Assembly (NCBI RefSeq): GCF_001661075.1
Contig: NZ_CP014870.1
Span: 5,027,703 to 5,091,702, forward strand
Source: Pseudomonas silesiensis
GTDB taxonomy: Bacteria; Pseudomonadota; Gammaproteobacteria; Pseudomonadales; Pseudomonadaceae
Direction of reading: 5' to 3'
DNA length: 64,000 nt
The notes under the pieces were generated by a model that was not told where the DNA came from, searched no databases, and saw nothing but the letters and a program-made list of their open reading frames with translations. Within the stretch, counting starts at the first letter, position 1; every line of letters begins with the position of its first letter. Made by a program: the position numbers and the translations under genes. Positions 27,771-37,089 of this stretch are shown in pieces.

Positions 27771-28064
27771 TCACATCGGATCATTGCGTCGCAGCAATTC
27801 TTCCGGCAAATGTTCGATGTATTCGTCCTCGGCCGGCGGCATTTGCAGGTGATAGCCCTGCTTGTCGAGGTTTTCCAGAACCAGGGTGATGTCTTCGCGC
27901 GACAGTTTGCGCTCGGGGGTCAGCACCAGGTCGAAGGCGTGATGGGGTTTGCCGAAAGCAGCCATCAGGCTTTCCGGGACGCGTTCCAGTGCATCGCTTT
28001 TGAGCACGTAGAGATACATCTCGTTTTTCTTCAGGCTTCGGTAGATGGAGCAAATACGTTTCAA
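27771..28064 (-). CDS. ycgL: YcgL-domain protein
   Basis: A 97-residue protein with the YcgL fold: [19 protein letters not shown] at the start and [12 protein letters not shown] in the last third. The start is TTG at 28064, overlapping the rnd stop (TTGA); a later ATG would cut off the conserved CSIYRS strand. Function is unknown; it is widely linked to rnd in gamma-proteobacteria. Confidence 0.85.
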   Translation of the reverse strand: MKRICSIYRSLKKNEMYLYVLKSDALERVPESLMAAFGKPHHAFDLVLTPERKLSREDITLVLENLDKQGYHLQMPPAEDEYIEHLPEELLRRNDPM

Positions 28065-29194
28065 GGCTGTTCTCCGGCGGTGGCCAGGCTGTCGAGCAGC
28101 GCCTGGCCCATCAATTCGCGGCGCCAGCCACGCAGCGAATCAGGCAATTGATAGGGACCATTGGGGAAACCGCTCTTGAGCAGCGCTTCCAGGGTTTTCT
28201 TGCGCAGCATCAGTTCCGGCGCAATGTTCAGACGCTCGGCTTCGGCCTGGCCGATCGACCGCAGTTGCTTGACCAGCGCGGCGGCCTCCACCGGCAACGG
28301 CTCCGGCACGGCAGCCGGCCATTGATCCGGCGACACACTGCCAGAGCGCTTGATCAGATCAAGCAGAAACTCGCCGTCCTGACGCACGGTACGCGGGTGC
28401 ATGTCTTCGATTTTCGCCAGCGCGCCCAGGTTGTCCGGCTGAGTTCGCGCCAGCGGCCACAGGGAGTGCTCACGGACAATGCGATTGCGCGGCAGATCGC
28501 GGGCGCGGGCCTCGCGCTCGCGCCAGGCGCAGAGTTCACGCAATACGGCGAGTTGGGCGCGGGACAGTTTCCAGGCCAGCTTGGCATCGCGATAGACCTC
28601 GTACGGGTCGATTTCGCGGCGCAGGTTGGCCACCAGCTCGGCGCCGTCTTCCAGAACCCAGGCGTACTTGTCGTCAGACAGCTTCGGACGCAACTGTACG
28701 AAAACTTCCGCCAGGTGCAGGGCATCTTCGGCGGCGTAGCTGATCTGAGTCTCGGAAAGCGGGCGTTGCAGCCAGTCGGAACGGGTCTCGCCCTTGGGCA
28801 GGTCGATACCGAGCACTTCCTGCACCAGCCGCGAATACCCCATGGAGAAACCCAGGTTCAGGTAAGCGGCGGCCAGTTGGGTGTCGAACAGCGACGCCGG
28901 CAGGCTACCGGTCAGGCGCAACAGGACTTCGAGGTCTTCGCTGCAGGCATGCAGGACTTTGACCACGGCCGGGTTTTCCAGCAACGCGGCCAGCGGCTGC
29001 CAGTCGTCGATGGTCAGCGGGTCAATCAGGTAAGCGCGTACGCCATCGCCGATCTGCAGCAGGCCTGCAATCGGATAAAAGGTGTCGACCCGCATGAATT
29101 CGGTGTCGAGGGCAACGAACGGCAGCTGCTGCCACTCGGTGCAAAACCGACCGAGGCTATCGTTGTCGCGAATCCAGTGAATATCGATGGCCAC
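28061..29194 (-). CDS. rnd: Ribonuclease D
   Basis: A 377-residue 3'-5' exoribonuclease that trims tRNA and other stable RNAs. DEDDy residues are in [10 protein letters not shown] (residue 30 region), [11 protein letters not shown] and YAAEDALHL, and an HRDC domain follows ([19 protein letters not shown]). I chose GTG at 29194 because GGGAGA precedes it and the protein begins AIDIHWIRD as in the family. Cotranscribed with ycgL. Confidence 0.92.
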   Translation of the reverse strand: MAIDIHWIRDNDSLGRFCTEWQQLPFVALDTEFMRVDTFYPIAGLLQIGDGVRAYLIDPLTIDDWQPLAALLENPAVVKVLHACSEDLEVLLRLTGSLPASLFDTQLAAAYLNLGFSMGYSRLVQEVLGIDLPKGETRSDWLQRPLSETQISYAAEDALHLAEVFVQLRPKLSDDKYAWVLEDGAELVANLRREIDPYEVYRDAKLAWKLSRAQLAVLRELCAWREREARARDLPRNRIVREHSLWPLARTQPDNLGALAKIEDMHPRTVRQDGEFLLDLIKRSGSVSPDQWPAAVPEPLPVEAAALVKQLRSIGQAEAERLNIAPELMLRKKTLEALLKSGFPNGPYQLPDSLRGWRRELMGQALLDSLATAGEQP

Positions 29195-29337
29195 ACGGCT
29201 CTCCCTTGAAGAATGGCGCGCAGTATATATCGCCACAGGCGATTTCCACGCATCCACTGAACAAGAGCTTTAGCGAAAATACCTACCTGTTAGCAAGAAT
29301 TGTCTGACAAAGGGAGGTTATCTGGTCTTAGGCAGCA

Positions 29338-29471
29338 CATGGACCCGCATCAAATCGATGGTGATCGAGAACCAGGCCCGGCTCGCCCGCCACCTTGAGC
29401 GCGTTGCGCACCCACTGCTCGTCGCGCCAGAACGTCCAGCGCCGCCCCAGGTCATGCGGGCGGCACCCGGC
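29338..29471 (-). pseudogene. Remnant of a SAM methyltransferase N-terminal region
   Basis: A 44-codon open stretch reads DLGRRWTFWRDEQWVRNAL then KVAGEPGLVLD. This resembles the start of a Pseudomonas class I methyltransferase just before the SAM-binding LDLPCG motif, but after VLD the sequence is HHRFDAG and then a stop. There is no matching C-terminal part nearby. I read it as a gene fragment with low confidence; it may also be coincidence. Confidence 0.4.
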
Positions 29472-29537
29472 TCATGGCAGACAGATCCAAGGGTTCGACC
29501 TTGCTGTGGACCGGGCATCGAATGAAGCAGGTTGTCC

Positions 29538-30920
29538 TCAGGCCTGGTTCAGGTACCAGCGCCAATCCTGCTCACCAACCTCGCCCATGAACTGTCGATA
29601 CTCGGCACGTTTCACCGCCAGGTACACGCCGAGAAACTCGCCGCCGAATGCGTCCCGCGCCCAGCTCGAACCTTCCAACGCCCGTAACGTCGTCAGCCAG
29701 TCCGTCGGCAACAGTTCCGTGGCCTGGGCGTAGCCATTGCCCTCCACCGGTGCGCCCGGGTCGAGTTGCTCGCGAATGCCGCGATGGATACCGGCCAGGA
29801 TCGCCGCCGCCGCCAGATACGGGTTGGCGTCGGCGCCACAGATACGATGCTCGATATGGCGCGAGAACGCCGGCCCGCCGGGTACACGCAAACTCACGGT
29901 GCGATTGTCCACGCCCCAGGTCACCGCCAGCGGCGCGTAGCTGTTGCTCTGGAAACGGCGGTAAGAGTTGGCGTTGGGACAGAACAGCAACAACGAATCG
30001 AGCAAGGTGCCGAGCATCCCCGCCACTGCCTGTTTCAGCAGCGGCGTGCCATCCGGGGCTTCGCTGGCGAACAGGTTATTGCCGTCCTTGTCCGCCAGGC
30101 TGACGTGCATGTGCATCCCGGTGCCTGCCAGGTCATCGAAAGGTTTGGCCATGAAACACGCCACCATCCCGTGCTTGTGCGCCACGCCCTTGACCAGCCT
30201 TTTGTAACGCACCGCTTCGTCCATCGCCTGCAAGGCGTCAGTACGGTGTTCGAGGGTGATCTCCACCTGCCCCGGCGCGTATTCGGAAATCGCCGTGCGC
30301 GCCGGAATGCCCTGGAGTTTGCAGGCACTGTAGAGGTCGGCCAGGAACGGTTCGATCTGCTCCAGCTCACGCAAGCCGTAGACCTGAGTCGCACGTGGCC
30401 GCCCGCCATCGACATCCCGCGCCGGCTGTGGCCGGCCGTTGCTGTCGCGCTGCTGATCCAGCAAGTAGAACTCCAGCTCCGCGGCCATGACCGGGTAATA
30501 ACCGTCGGCCTGCAAACCTTCGATCACTTTCGCCAGCAGATGTCGTGGATCGGCGACGGTCGCGGGCATGCCCTCTTTCGGGTGCATGCTGACCTGCACC
30601 GCCGCCGTCGGGATCAACCGCCATGGCATGCGCGTCAGACTGCCGCTGATCGGGTAGGCCCGGCAATCGATATCACCCACGTCCCAGACCAGCCCGGAAT
30701 TTTCCACGTCATCGCCGTTGATGGTCAGGCCGAGGATAGTGCTTGGCAAAGGTCGCCCGCTTTCATACACAGCCAGCAACTCATCGCGGTGCAGCAACTT
30801 GCCCCGGGGTACGCCGTTGTTGTCGAGGATGAACAACTCGAACATCTCGATATCCGGGTTCTGTTCGAGAAAGGTCAGGGCTTCTTGCGTGGAGGCAAAG
30901 GAGGTCGTGGCACAACGCAT
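29538..30920 (-). CDS. Glutamine synthetase-like ligase (PuuA type)
   Basis: A 460-residue enzyme of the glutamine-synthetase III/PuuA family, which joins glutamate to polyamines or similar amines. Family marks are MAAELEFYLLD (metal-binding Glu), GQVEITLEH, GTGMHMHVSL (ATP/His site) and NANSYRRFQSNSYAP near residue 320. The ATG at 30920 is chosen because the frame to 30965 has no homologous residues and AGAG precedes the ATG. Polyamine catabolism partners are not adjacent, so the amine substrate is uncertain. Confidence 0.88.
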   Translation of the reverse strand: MRCATTSFASTQEALTFLEQNPDIEMFELFILDNNGVPRGKLLHRDELLAVYESGRPLPSTILGLTINGDDVENSGLVWDVGDIDCRAYPISGSLTRMPWRLIPTAAVQVSMHPKEGMPATVADPRHLLAKVIEGLQADGYYPVMAAELEFYLLDQQRDSNGRPQPARDVDGGRPRATQVYGLRELEQIEPFLADLYSACKLQGIPARTAISEYAPGQVEITLEHRTDALQAMDEAVRYKRLVKGVAHKHGMVACFMAKPFDDLAGTGMHMHVSLADKDGNNLFASEAPDGTPLLKQAVAGMLGTLLDSLLLFCPNANSYRRFQSNSYAPLAVTWGVDNRTVSLRVPGGPAFSRHIEHRICGADANPYLAAAAILAGIHRGIREQLDPGAPVEGNGYAQATELLPTDWLTTLRALEGSSWARDAFGGEFLGVYLAVKRAEYRQFMGEVGEQDWRWYLNQA

Positions 30921-31212
30921 GGGAATTCTCTTTTTCCGTGTCAGGAGGCGCGCAAAAGCACCCACACTTTAATCTCGCGCATCGCTTGAGATCTGTAAGG
31001 ACAATCAGCAGGAAATGTAAGAATCCGGTGGGCGCGCGTGACGACAATGCCACAGCGCCCAGAAGGCGAGTTCGGAAGGGAGTGCGACTGGACAAACGTC
31101 CATAGAGAAGACCGCGTTAAACAGATGAGCAGCAGCGTCCCATGGGTGGTTGAGTCGTTAAATCGGGATTTGAAGAACTTTGGATGTGGGTTGGCTAAAC
31201 ATTCACAGATCA
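30921..31212. other. Non-coding gap upstream of PuuA-like gene
   Basis: About 290 bases without a supportable gene. They must contain the promoter of the PuuA-like gene. I could not identify an operator or promoter with confidence. Confidence 0.5.
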
Positions 31213-31412
31213 TTGTAGGAGCGAGCTTGCTCCGGGCGGCGTTCCGACGATGGTCTTTAACGATAACGCGTGCTTACTAGCTAAACGCGGCGCCCTGTAG
31301 GAGCAAGCTTGCTCGCGATGGTCCTGAACGATAATGCGTATTCACTGGTTAAACGCGGCGCTCTTGAGTCCATCGTCGGAACGCCGCCCGGAGCAAGCTC
31401 GCTCCTACAGGG
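31213..31412. repeat. REP cluster, three to four arms
   Basis: This region holds several REP arms in tandem and inverted arrangement: TTGTAGGAGCGAGCTTGCTC, then CTGTAGGAGCAAGCTTGCTC, then GGAGCAAGCTCGCTCCTACA at the right. Between the arms are repeated spacers such as AACGATAACGCG, AACGATAATGCG and GTTAAACGCGGCGC. It looks like a BIME built by repeated duplication. The 31413-31524 bases before the MFS gene show no other feature. Confidence 0.85.
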
Positions 31413-31524
31413 TGCTGTTTTCCCACAGTGGTATTTAGTTTTTAAATACCGTCCCGGACTTTCTGATTTGCAGCCCCCAGTCCTCCCGCGCCTAATTGAT
31501 CCCTTGTCATCCAGGGCCCGATTG

Positions 31525-32709
31525 ATGGAAAACGTCCGCGCAACATCCCGCCCTGCCTTCTGGCTGATGGCCGGCATCCTTCTCGTCGCCCTGAACCTGC
31601 GCCCCTCCATGGCCGCCGTGGGTCCATTGTTGTCCGCCATTCGCGGCGACATTGCACTGAGTTTCAGCCTGGCCTCGCTGCTGACCATGCTGCCCGTGAT
31701 GGCGATGGGGCTGGCGATGTTCTTCGGTCTCGGGGTCAGCCAACGACTCGGGGAACAGCGCACCGTGACGCTCTCGTTGCTGATTATCGGCGTGGCCACC
31801 GTGTCGCGCCTGTTCCTTGATACGGCAGTCGAACTGATCCTCAGCGCCGTGCTGGCCGGTATCGGTATCGCGCTGATCCAGGCCGTGATGCCAACGCTGA
31901 TCAAGTCTCGCTTCAGCGATCACGTATCCGTGTGCATGGGCCTCTACGTCACCTCGATCATGGGCGGTGCCGCCATCGCCGCTTCGTTTGCGCCGCTGGT
32001 GATGACCCGGACCGGGAGCTGGCGCGTGGGCCTGGCGATCTGGGCGTCGCTCGCGCTGATGGCGCTGCTGTTCTGGTACGGCCGACGCTTGGGGATGTCG
32101 ACGCCAGTTTCGGCGTCATCACCTAACGAATCCTTCTTCGGCAATTCCCGCGCCTGGTTGCTGGCGATCTTCTTCGGTCTCGGAACAGCGTCCTACACCT
32201 GTGTGCTGGCCTGGCTGGCGCCGTACTACGTGGAAAAGGGCTGGAGCGAACAGAATGCCGGGTTGCTCCTGGGTTTCCTGACCGCCATGGAAGTGTTGTC
32301 CGGCCTGTTGACGCCGGCCATCGCCAACCGCAGCCGCGACCGACGCAGCGTGTTGGTGGCGTTGCTGGCACTGATCATGGCCGGGTTCTGCGGGCTGATT
32401 CTCTGCCCGCAACACCTGAGCCTGTTGTGGCCATGTCTGTTGGGGCTGGGCATCGGCGGGTTGTTTCCAATGAGCCTGATCGTGTCGCTGGATCACCTGG
32501 ACAACCCCCGGCGAGCCGGTGGCCTGACCGCCTTCGTGCAAGGCATCGGCTACCTGATCGCCGGTCTCTCGCCGCTGATGGCCGGGATCATCCGCGATCG
32601 ACTCGGCAGCTTCGAATGGGCCTGGTGGTCACTGACCGGCGTCATGGCGCTGATGATCCTGATGGTCCTGCGCTTCGATCCACGGCATTACGCCAGACAC
32701 ATCAGCTAA
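31525..32709 (+). CDS. CynX/NimT-family MFS transporter
   Basis: A 394-residue inner-membrane carrier with about 12 hydrophobic segments. The NLRPSMAAVGPLL entry near residue 25 is typical of CynX-like (cyanate/nitroimidazole) MFS members. It probably exports or imports a small anion or drug. I chose the ATG at 31525 because the longer frame runs back through the REP cluster. A LysR gene lies 223 bases downstream on the same strand. Confidence 0.85.
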   Translation: MENVRATSRPAFWLMAGILLVALNLRPSMAAVGPLLSAIRGDIALSFSLASLLTMLPVMAMGLAMFFGLGVSQRLGEQRTVTLSLLIIGVATVSRLFLDTAVELILSAVLAGIGIALIQAVMPTLIKSRFSDHVSVCMGLYVTSIMGGAAIAASFAPLVMTRTGSWRVGLAIWASLALMALLFWYGRRLGMSTPVSASSPNESFFGNSRAWLLAIFFGLGTASYTCVLAWLAPYYVEKGWSEQNAGLLLGFLTAMEVLSGLLTPAIANRSRDRRSVLVALLALIMAGFCGLILCPQHLSLLWPCLLGLGIGGLFPMSLIVSLDHLDNPRRAGGLTAFVQGIGYLIAGLSPLMAGIIRDRLGSFEWAWWSLTGVMALMILMVLRFDPRHYARHIS

Positions 32710-32932
32710 TCTGGAACAGGCGATCGGGGTCATGCATTGGCACGCCGCCACTGTCGATGGCCAGGCGCCGCGCAGTGCTTGCCGCCGTTCAAAAGCTCAA
32801 AGCTTATGGCAACCGCCTCACAATTATCAGCGAAACTTCCCACAAGGCATTTTCCTGGCACCATCGTTCCGCTAGGATCTTGCGCACACGTTTGCGCATG
32901 TTCAGCGCAAAGAACGCAATGAGACGCAATGG

Positions 32933-33859
32933 ATGCTGAACAGCAATTTGCTTAGAAAGCTCGACATGCAGGACCTCATGGTATTTGTCGCCGTGTACGA
33001 GCAAAGCAGCGTTACCGGTGTAGCCGAGACACTCTGCGTCAGCCAGTCCACCGTGAGCTACTGCCTGAAAAAGCTGCGCACCAGTTTTGAAGACGAGCTG
33101 TTCATCAATACCCGCGCGGGCATGTGCCCCACCTGCAAAGCCAGCACCATGTACACCCACGTGCTGAAGATTCTCGAAAGCATCAACCTGTGTCACGCCG
33201 GCACCCAGACGTTCGACCCGACCTTGCAGCCGGTCACATTCAACATCTGTGCCCCGGAGTACTTCGAGCAACTGATCTTGCCGCGCCTGCTGAAACGCTT
33301 CGATTTCGCCAGCCTGCCGGTGATGTTCAACATGCACAAGTTCGAAACCGACATCCCGGCCGAGGCACTGCGCGATGGCAGCCTGGACCTGCTGATTTGC
33401 TTCGGCCCCAACTTTCATCGCAGCCACAGCGACCTCAAATCCCGGGTATTGCTGGAGGATGACCTGGTCTGCGTCTTCGACAAGCGCGCCACACCGTTGG
33501 AGCCGCGTCTAAGCCTGCAAGCCTTCGTCGCGCGCCGCCATGTGTTCCCGACACCCTGGACATCCAACACCAACATGGTCGATGGCTGGCTGGCGCAGCA
33601 GGCGCAAAAAAGGCAAATCGTCGCCCGCGCCAACAGCTACAGTGCGGCGCTGAAAATGATCACCGGCACCGACTTCATCGTGACCTTGCCCCGACGCATC
33701 CAGCCGTTGCTGGCCAACGAGGCGATCTTCAAGCATTGCGAAGCGCCCAACGGCCTGCCGGGCTTCACCCTGGACATGCAGTGGACTCAAAGTGCCGATC
33801 AGGACAGCGCCAATACCTGGTTACGCGAGCAAGTGGCCCAAGCCTGCATCGAGGCCTGA
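32933..33859 (+). CDS. LysR-family regulator (NahR-like)
   Basis: A 308-residue LTTR with HTH near residues 12-50 (MQDLMVFVAVYEQSSVTGVAETLCVSQSTVSYCLKKL). The effector domain holds unusual Cys residues (MCPTCKAST, FNICAPEYF). It resembles the NahR/LeuO branch with an aromatic- or organic-acid-type sensor. Its likely target is the upstream MFS gene or its own promoter; no clear operator was seen in 32710-32932. Confidence 0.85.
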   Translation: MLNSNLLRKLDMQDLMVFVAVYEQSSVTGVAETLCVSQSTVSYCLKKLRTSFEDELFINTRAGMCPTCKASTMYTHVLKILESINLCHAGTQTFDPTLQPVTFNICAPEYFEQLILPRLLKRFDFASLPVMFNMHKFETDIPAEALRDGSLDLLICFGPNFHRSHSDLKSRVLLEDDLVCVFDKRATPLEPRLSLQAFVARRHVFPTPWTSNTNMVDGWLAQQAQKRQIVARANSYSAALKMITGTDFIVTLPRRIQPLLANEAIFKHCEAPNGLPGFTLDMQWTQSADQDSANTWLREQVAQACIEA

Positions 33860-33862
33860 AAC

Positions 33863-33955
33863 TCAGTGACCGATGGCGATCTTGGTGTAGGACTCGCGAT
33901 CGATATCGAGAATTTCCACGGCCAGCTGGACTTCAATGCCAGTTGGCCATTGATA
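33863..33955 (-). pseudogene. 3' fragment of a 5-carboxymethyl-2-hydroxymuconate isomerase gene
   Basis: A 30-codon stretch reads YQWPTGIEVQLAVEILDIDR and ends ESYTKIAIGH, nearly the same as the C-terminus of the complete isomerase gene at 34812-35177 (CQWPTGVEVQLAVEILDIDR, then ESYVKTAINH). A TGA two codons earlier closes the frame. The copies flank the methyltransferase gene. The amino-acid changes show this is a diverged copy, not a recent duplication, so it looks like a leftover of a homologous gene. Confidence 0.85.
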
Positions 33956-33976
33956 CTGTCAGCGTAACGCCTTGCG

Positions 33977-34747
33977 TCAATCCAAGCGGCGACACAGATA
34001 GGCCTGGGTTTGATACGGAAACTCAATAGTTTCACGCCCGCGCAACGACGGGTGGGTTTGGATCAGACTCTGCAACTGCTCGGTAACTTTCGCCTTTTCG
34101 GAGGGAGGGAGAGCTGCGATGAAACTCACCGACAGAATCCGGTCAATGATGACTTCCTTGGCACTACCAGAATGGGTGTGGCCAAAACAGGTCAGTTCAG
34201 GGTCAGAAAAGTAATGCCCCTTGAATGGCAATCGCCAGGCGCCGGTATGAAAGCGTGGGGTATCGCCTTCGTAGGGAGTAATGATGTCAGTGATGGCCGC
34301 CACCCAGTCCACCGACTCATCGCGTACGTTCCAAATCAGCCCCAGTCGGCCGTTCGGTTTGAGCACTCGATGGATCTCGGCTAGGGCTGTTTCATTCGCA
34401 AACCAGTGGAAGGCTTGGGCGCATATCAATGCTTGCGCCGTTCCTGACTCTACCGGGATAGATTCAGCCGTGCCCTTCAGGACTTTTATGTTCGGCAGAT
34501 CCTTTGCAAACTCGGCTCGCATGGCATCGACGGGCTCGACCGCGACAACATCGCTCTCCATGGAGCTCAACAGTCGAGTGAATTTGCCAGTGCCGGCCCC
34601 CAAATCAATAACCGTTGCTCCCGTATGGATGTCCAGTGCATCTCTAAGCCAAGCTTGTAGTTCGATGGGATAGCTTGGGCGGCCCTTGGCATAGGTGCTG
34701 GCTTGCGATGAGTAGCCGAGTTGGGCAACTTTTTGAATACCTGCCAT
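33977..34747 (-). CDS. Class I SAM-dependent methyltransferase
   Basis: A 256-residue methyltransferase. SAM-binding motif I is TVIDLGAGTGKFTRLL near residue 45; VVAVEPVDAMRAEF and GRLGLIWNVRDESVDW follow, as in UbiE/SmtA-like enzymes (COG2226). The natural substrate is unknown. Its base composition seems less GC-rich than its neighbours, and it lies between two related isomerase sequences, so it may have been acquired. Confidence 0.8.
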   Translation of the reverse strand: MAGIQKVAQLGYSSQASTYAKGRPSYPIELQAWLRDALDIHTGATVIDLGAGTGKFTRLLSSMESDVVAVEPVDAMRAEFAKDLPNIKVLKGTAESIPVESGTAQALICAQAFHWFANETALAEIHRVLKPNGRLGLIWNVRDESVDWVAAITDIITPYEGDTPRFHTGAWRLPFKGHYFSDPELTCFGHTHSGSAKEVIIDRILSVSFIAALPPSEKAKVTEQLQSLIQTHPSLRGRETIEFPYQTQAYLCRRLD

Positions 34748-34811
34748 GAGTAGCGACCCGCGTAGTTAATTGAAGAGGAGCTGATCACCCTGACCAGCGA
34801 GGCGAAACAGG

Positions 34812-35177
34812 TCAGTGGTTAATAGCCGTCTTCACATAAGACTCGCGATCGATATCGAGAATTTCCACGGCCAGCTGGACCTCAACGCCCGTTGGCCACT
34901 GACACAGGTCCTGCAACACCGCCAGCAGGCTGTCCGACAACTGCTTCTTGATCTGCCCTGAGCGACCGCTCAACAACGCCAGCTTCACATGCACGAACGC
35001 CCGCTCAGCCATTGCAGTACCGACCTTGAACGTCTCGACCTTCACCGCCCGGCTCTTGATGTCGAATTCGGCAGCGAACTGACCGGAAGCCACCAGCGCA
35101 TTGTTGAGCCGGATCAGGGCCACGTCGGCATTCAGCTCGGGCAGGTTGGCGGTGTATTCCATGTGCAGATGAGGCAT
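34812..35177 (-). CDS. 5-carboxymethyl-2-hydroxymuconate delta-isomerase
   Basis: A 121-residue tautomerase-like enzyme (HpaF type) of the homoprotocatechuate pathway. The catalytic Pro1 is exposed after Met removal (MPHLHMEYTANLPE). RAVKVETFKVG and VHVKLALLSGRS are family segments. No other homoprotocatechuate gene is nearby, so it may serve an accessory isomerase role. A homologous 3' fragment lies at 33863-33955. Confidence 0.88.
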   Translation of the reverse strand: MPHLHMEYTANLPELNADVALIRLNNALVASGQFAAEFDIKSRAVKVETFKVGTAMAERAFVHVKLALLSGRSGQIKKQLSDSLLAVLQDLCQWPTGVEVQLAVEILDIDRESYVKTAINH

Positions 35178-35233
35178 TACGTTGCTCCTGAAAGTGGGTG
35201 AAAGGTTTTACATATAGCACAGCGGCGCCCTGC

Positions 35234-36160
35234 TCACTCGGGCAGCGGCAGCAACGCGCGCTCACTCATGAACGCCTCCAGTCGCGACCGCAACCAGCGC
35301 TCGGCCGGGTCGGTGTCGACATGGCTGAGCCAGACCATCGACAGGTCCAGGGTCGGCGTCTGGAACGGAAACGGTTCCCTGAATAACACCCCGGACGCTG
35401 CCATCGCTTCGGCGGTGTAATCCGGCAGGCTGGCGATCAGGTCAGTCCCGGCGAGCAAGGCCGGCAACGAACTGTATTGCGGCACCGAGAGCACTACATG
35501 GCGCGTGCGGCCAATTTCCGCCAGCCACTCATCGGCGTAGCCACTGACATTGGCGGTATGGGACACCAGCACGTGGGGACGCTGGCAATATTCATCGAGG
35601 GTCAGCGGCGTGTCGCAAGCATCGGCGCGCAACACATTGGGCTGGATATGCCGCAGCAACTTGCGCTTGGCATTGGCCGGCAGCCCGCGGGTCTGGCTGA
35701 TACCCACGGTGATATCGCCGGACGCCAGCAAATCCGGAATCCGCCAGTAATCGACATGCTGCACCACGAACACCACTTTCGGCGCTTCCTGGCGCAAGGC
35801 CCGCAGCAACGGCGGCAGCAGGCCAAACTCGACATCGTCCGACAGCCCGATACGGAAGGTCATGGCGCTGCTGACAGGATCGAAATCATGGGTCAGGCTC
35901 AAGGCCACCGACAACGAATCCAGCGCCGGCGACAGGTGCCGAATGATCTCCTCGGCCCGCGCCGTCGGCTCCATGCGATGGCCGACGCGAATGAACAGCG
36001 GATCGTTGAACATCGTACGCAAGCGGTTGAGCGCCGAGCTGATGGTCGGCTGACCGAGGAACAGCTTCTCCGCTACCCGCGTGACATTGCGTTCGAGCAT
36101 CAAGGTCTCGAACACCACCATCAGGTTGATATCGGCCTTGCGTAGTTCATTGCGATTCAT
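35234..36160 (-). CDS. LysR-family regulator (NahR/NodD-like)
   Basis: A 308-residue LTTR with an N-terminal HTH (LMVVFETLMLERNVTRVAEKLFLGQPTISSALNRLR), then a typical ligand domain (TFRIGLSDDVEF). It is upstream of the isomerase gene on the same strand with a 56-base gap and may regulate it. No palindromic operator was identified in 36161-36283. Confidence 0.85.
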   Translation of the reverse strand: MNRNELRKADINLMVVFETLMLERNVTRVAEKLFLGQPTISSALNRLRTMFNDPLFIRVGHRMEPTARAEEIIRHLSPALDSLSVALSLTHDFDPVSSAMTFRIGLSDDVEFGLLPPLLRALRQEAPKVVFVVQHVDYWRIPDLLASGDITVGISQTRGLPANAKRKLLRHIQPNVLRADACDTPLTLDEYCQRPHVLVSHTANVSGYADEWLAEIGRTRHVVLSVPQYSSLPALLAGTDLIASLPDYTAEAMAASGVLFREPFPFQTPTLDLSMVWLSHVDTDPAERWLRSRLEAFMSERALLPLPE

Positions 36161-36283
36161 CCACTGATCCCGATCCCTGTGTCTGCCGACAGTTTAGGTA
36201 GGTGTCGCAATCGGCGTCTATGCGGCGATGAGAATAGGCTGATGCGGTTGGCGCTTGAATTTCCGAAAAATGGCTGATGTCGG

Positions 36284-36628
36284 TTACTGATTTTTCCGCT
36301 GAGCTGGATCGTCGGCAGGCAGGGTCGGAGGAGATCCGGGCATCGGCGGCGCATCTTCCTCAGGTGTTGTTTGAGACTTAACCTCTGCTCTGGGGGTGAC
36401 CGGATCAGGGAAAGGCAGGAAAAGTCGTGCAATCCATCCGATCACAGAGAGCAGTACGAAGGTAACGAAGCCGAAGATCAGCCCGACAACCAGAATGCTC
36501 AAAGGGTGAATTTGATCGGCGTCAGGGCTTTCCAGCATGTAGCGAGAAGCCAGGACAGCGACGTACAGGCAGACCGCCACGGCTGCCAGCAGCTTTACGA
36601 CCAACCAAAGCCGTTGCCATCTGTTCAT
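36284..36628 (-). CDS. Small two-span membrane protein
   Basis: A 114-residue protein of unknown function. Hydrophobic segments lie near residues 8-28 and 43-66, with a proline-rich, acidic C-tail (TPEEDAPPMPGSPPTLPADDP). The 36629-36711 gap shows no gene. Confidence 0.65.
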   Translation of the reverse strand: MNRWQRLWLVVKLLAAVAVCLYVAVLASRYMLESPDADQIHPLSILVVGLIFGFVTFVLLSVIGWIARLFLPFPDPVTPRAEVKSQTTPEEDAPPMPGSPPTLPADDPAQRKNQ

Positions 36629-36711
36629 GCACTACCCCGTCAGCAGGTGATTTGCTCTGTATTGCATGATAGCTAATGAGCTGGATGCGCCTTCTCTTGA
36701 TCTGAAAAACA

Positions 36712-36754
36712 ACAAAACCCCATAACTTGTCCAGCTACGAGGCTTTTCTATGTA
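36712..36754. repeat. Decayed copy of the tRNA-Ser terminator
   Basis: ACAAAACCCCATAACTTGTC onward matches 46964-47008 over about 43 bases with few changes (the latter reads ACGAAAAAGCCCCGTAAC). In this copy the CCCC/GAGG stem is partly mismatched, so it no longer looks like a good terminator. The match stops exactly where the tRNA begins at the other copy. Confidence 0.7.
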
Positions 36755-36759
36755 TTACG

Positions 36760-37047
36760 TTATTCAGTCGTATCGACAATCGCCCGCAGGATCGGCTCGA
36801 TACTGACGAGCATGGGAACTCCTCCCCTGGTATCGGGCCCGCTCAGGGATCGAAAACCCAAAGACTCGTAATACGAAACTGCATTCGGCGCCGCGTCCAG
36901 ATACAAACCTCTGATAGGCACCTCGTTGTGAACCTTGGCCGCCTGGATGAATGTATGTCTCAGGATTTCCTGTCCAATTCCAAGCCCTTGATATCGACGG
37001 TCCACACCGAACATCACCATCCGCACCACGGGGGCCGAGGTGTGCAA
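36760..37047 (-). pseudogene. GNAT acetyltransferase, N-terminally truncated
   Basis: About 95 codons hold the acetyl-CoA half of a GNAT protein: VVRMVMFGVDRRYQGLGIGQEILRH (motif A) and a C-terminal AAPNAVSYYESLGFRSL. The first half, about 65 residues in normal members, is missing. The frame is closed upstream by TAA near 37073, and the only usable start is TTG at 37047, so it is most likely a remnant. It resembles TA-type GNATs, and an intact one occurs at 45666-46178. Confidence 0.75.
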
Positions 37048-37089
37048 TGCAGCTTCAGATAAGCCTCCTTAGCTCTGGAACGACCGGAT

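Noticed and set aside
30941..31213. 90-codon minus-strand frame upstream of the PuuA-like gene
   Set aside because: No motif, coding signals are weak and it ends at a REP cluster.
32702..32790. 28-codon minus-strand stretch (TAASTARRLAIDSGGVPMHD...) after the MFS gene
   Set aside because: It looks protein-like but is too short to identify and overlaps the MFS stop; it could be a remnant, not enough to list.
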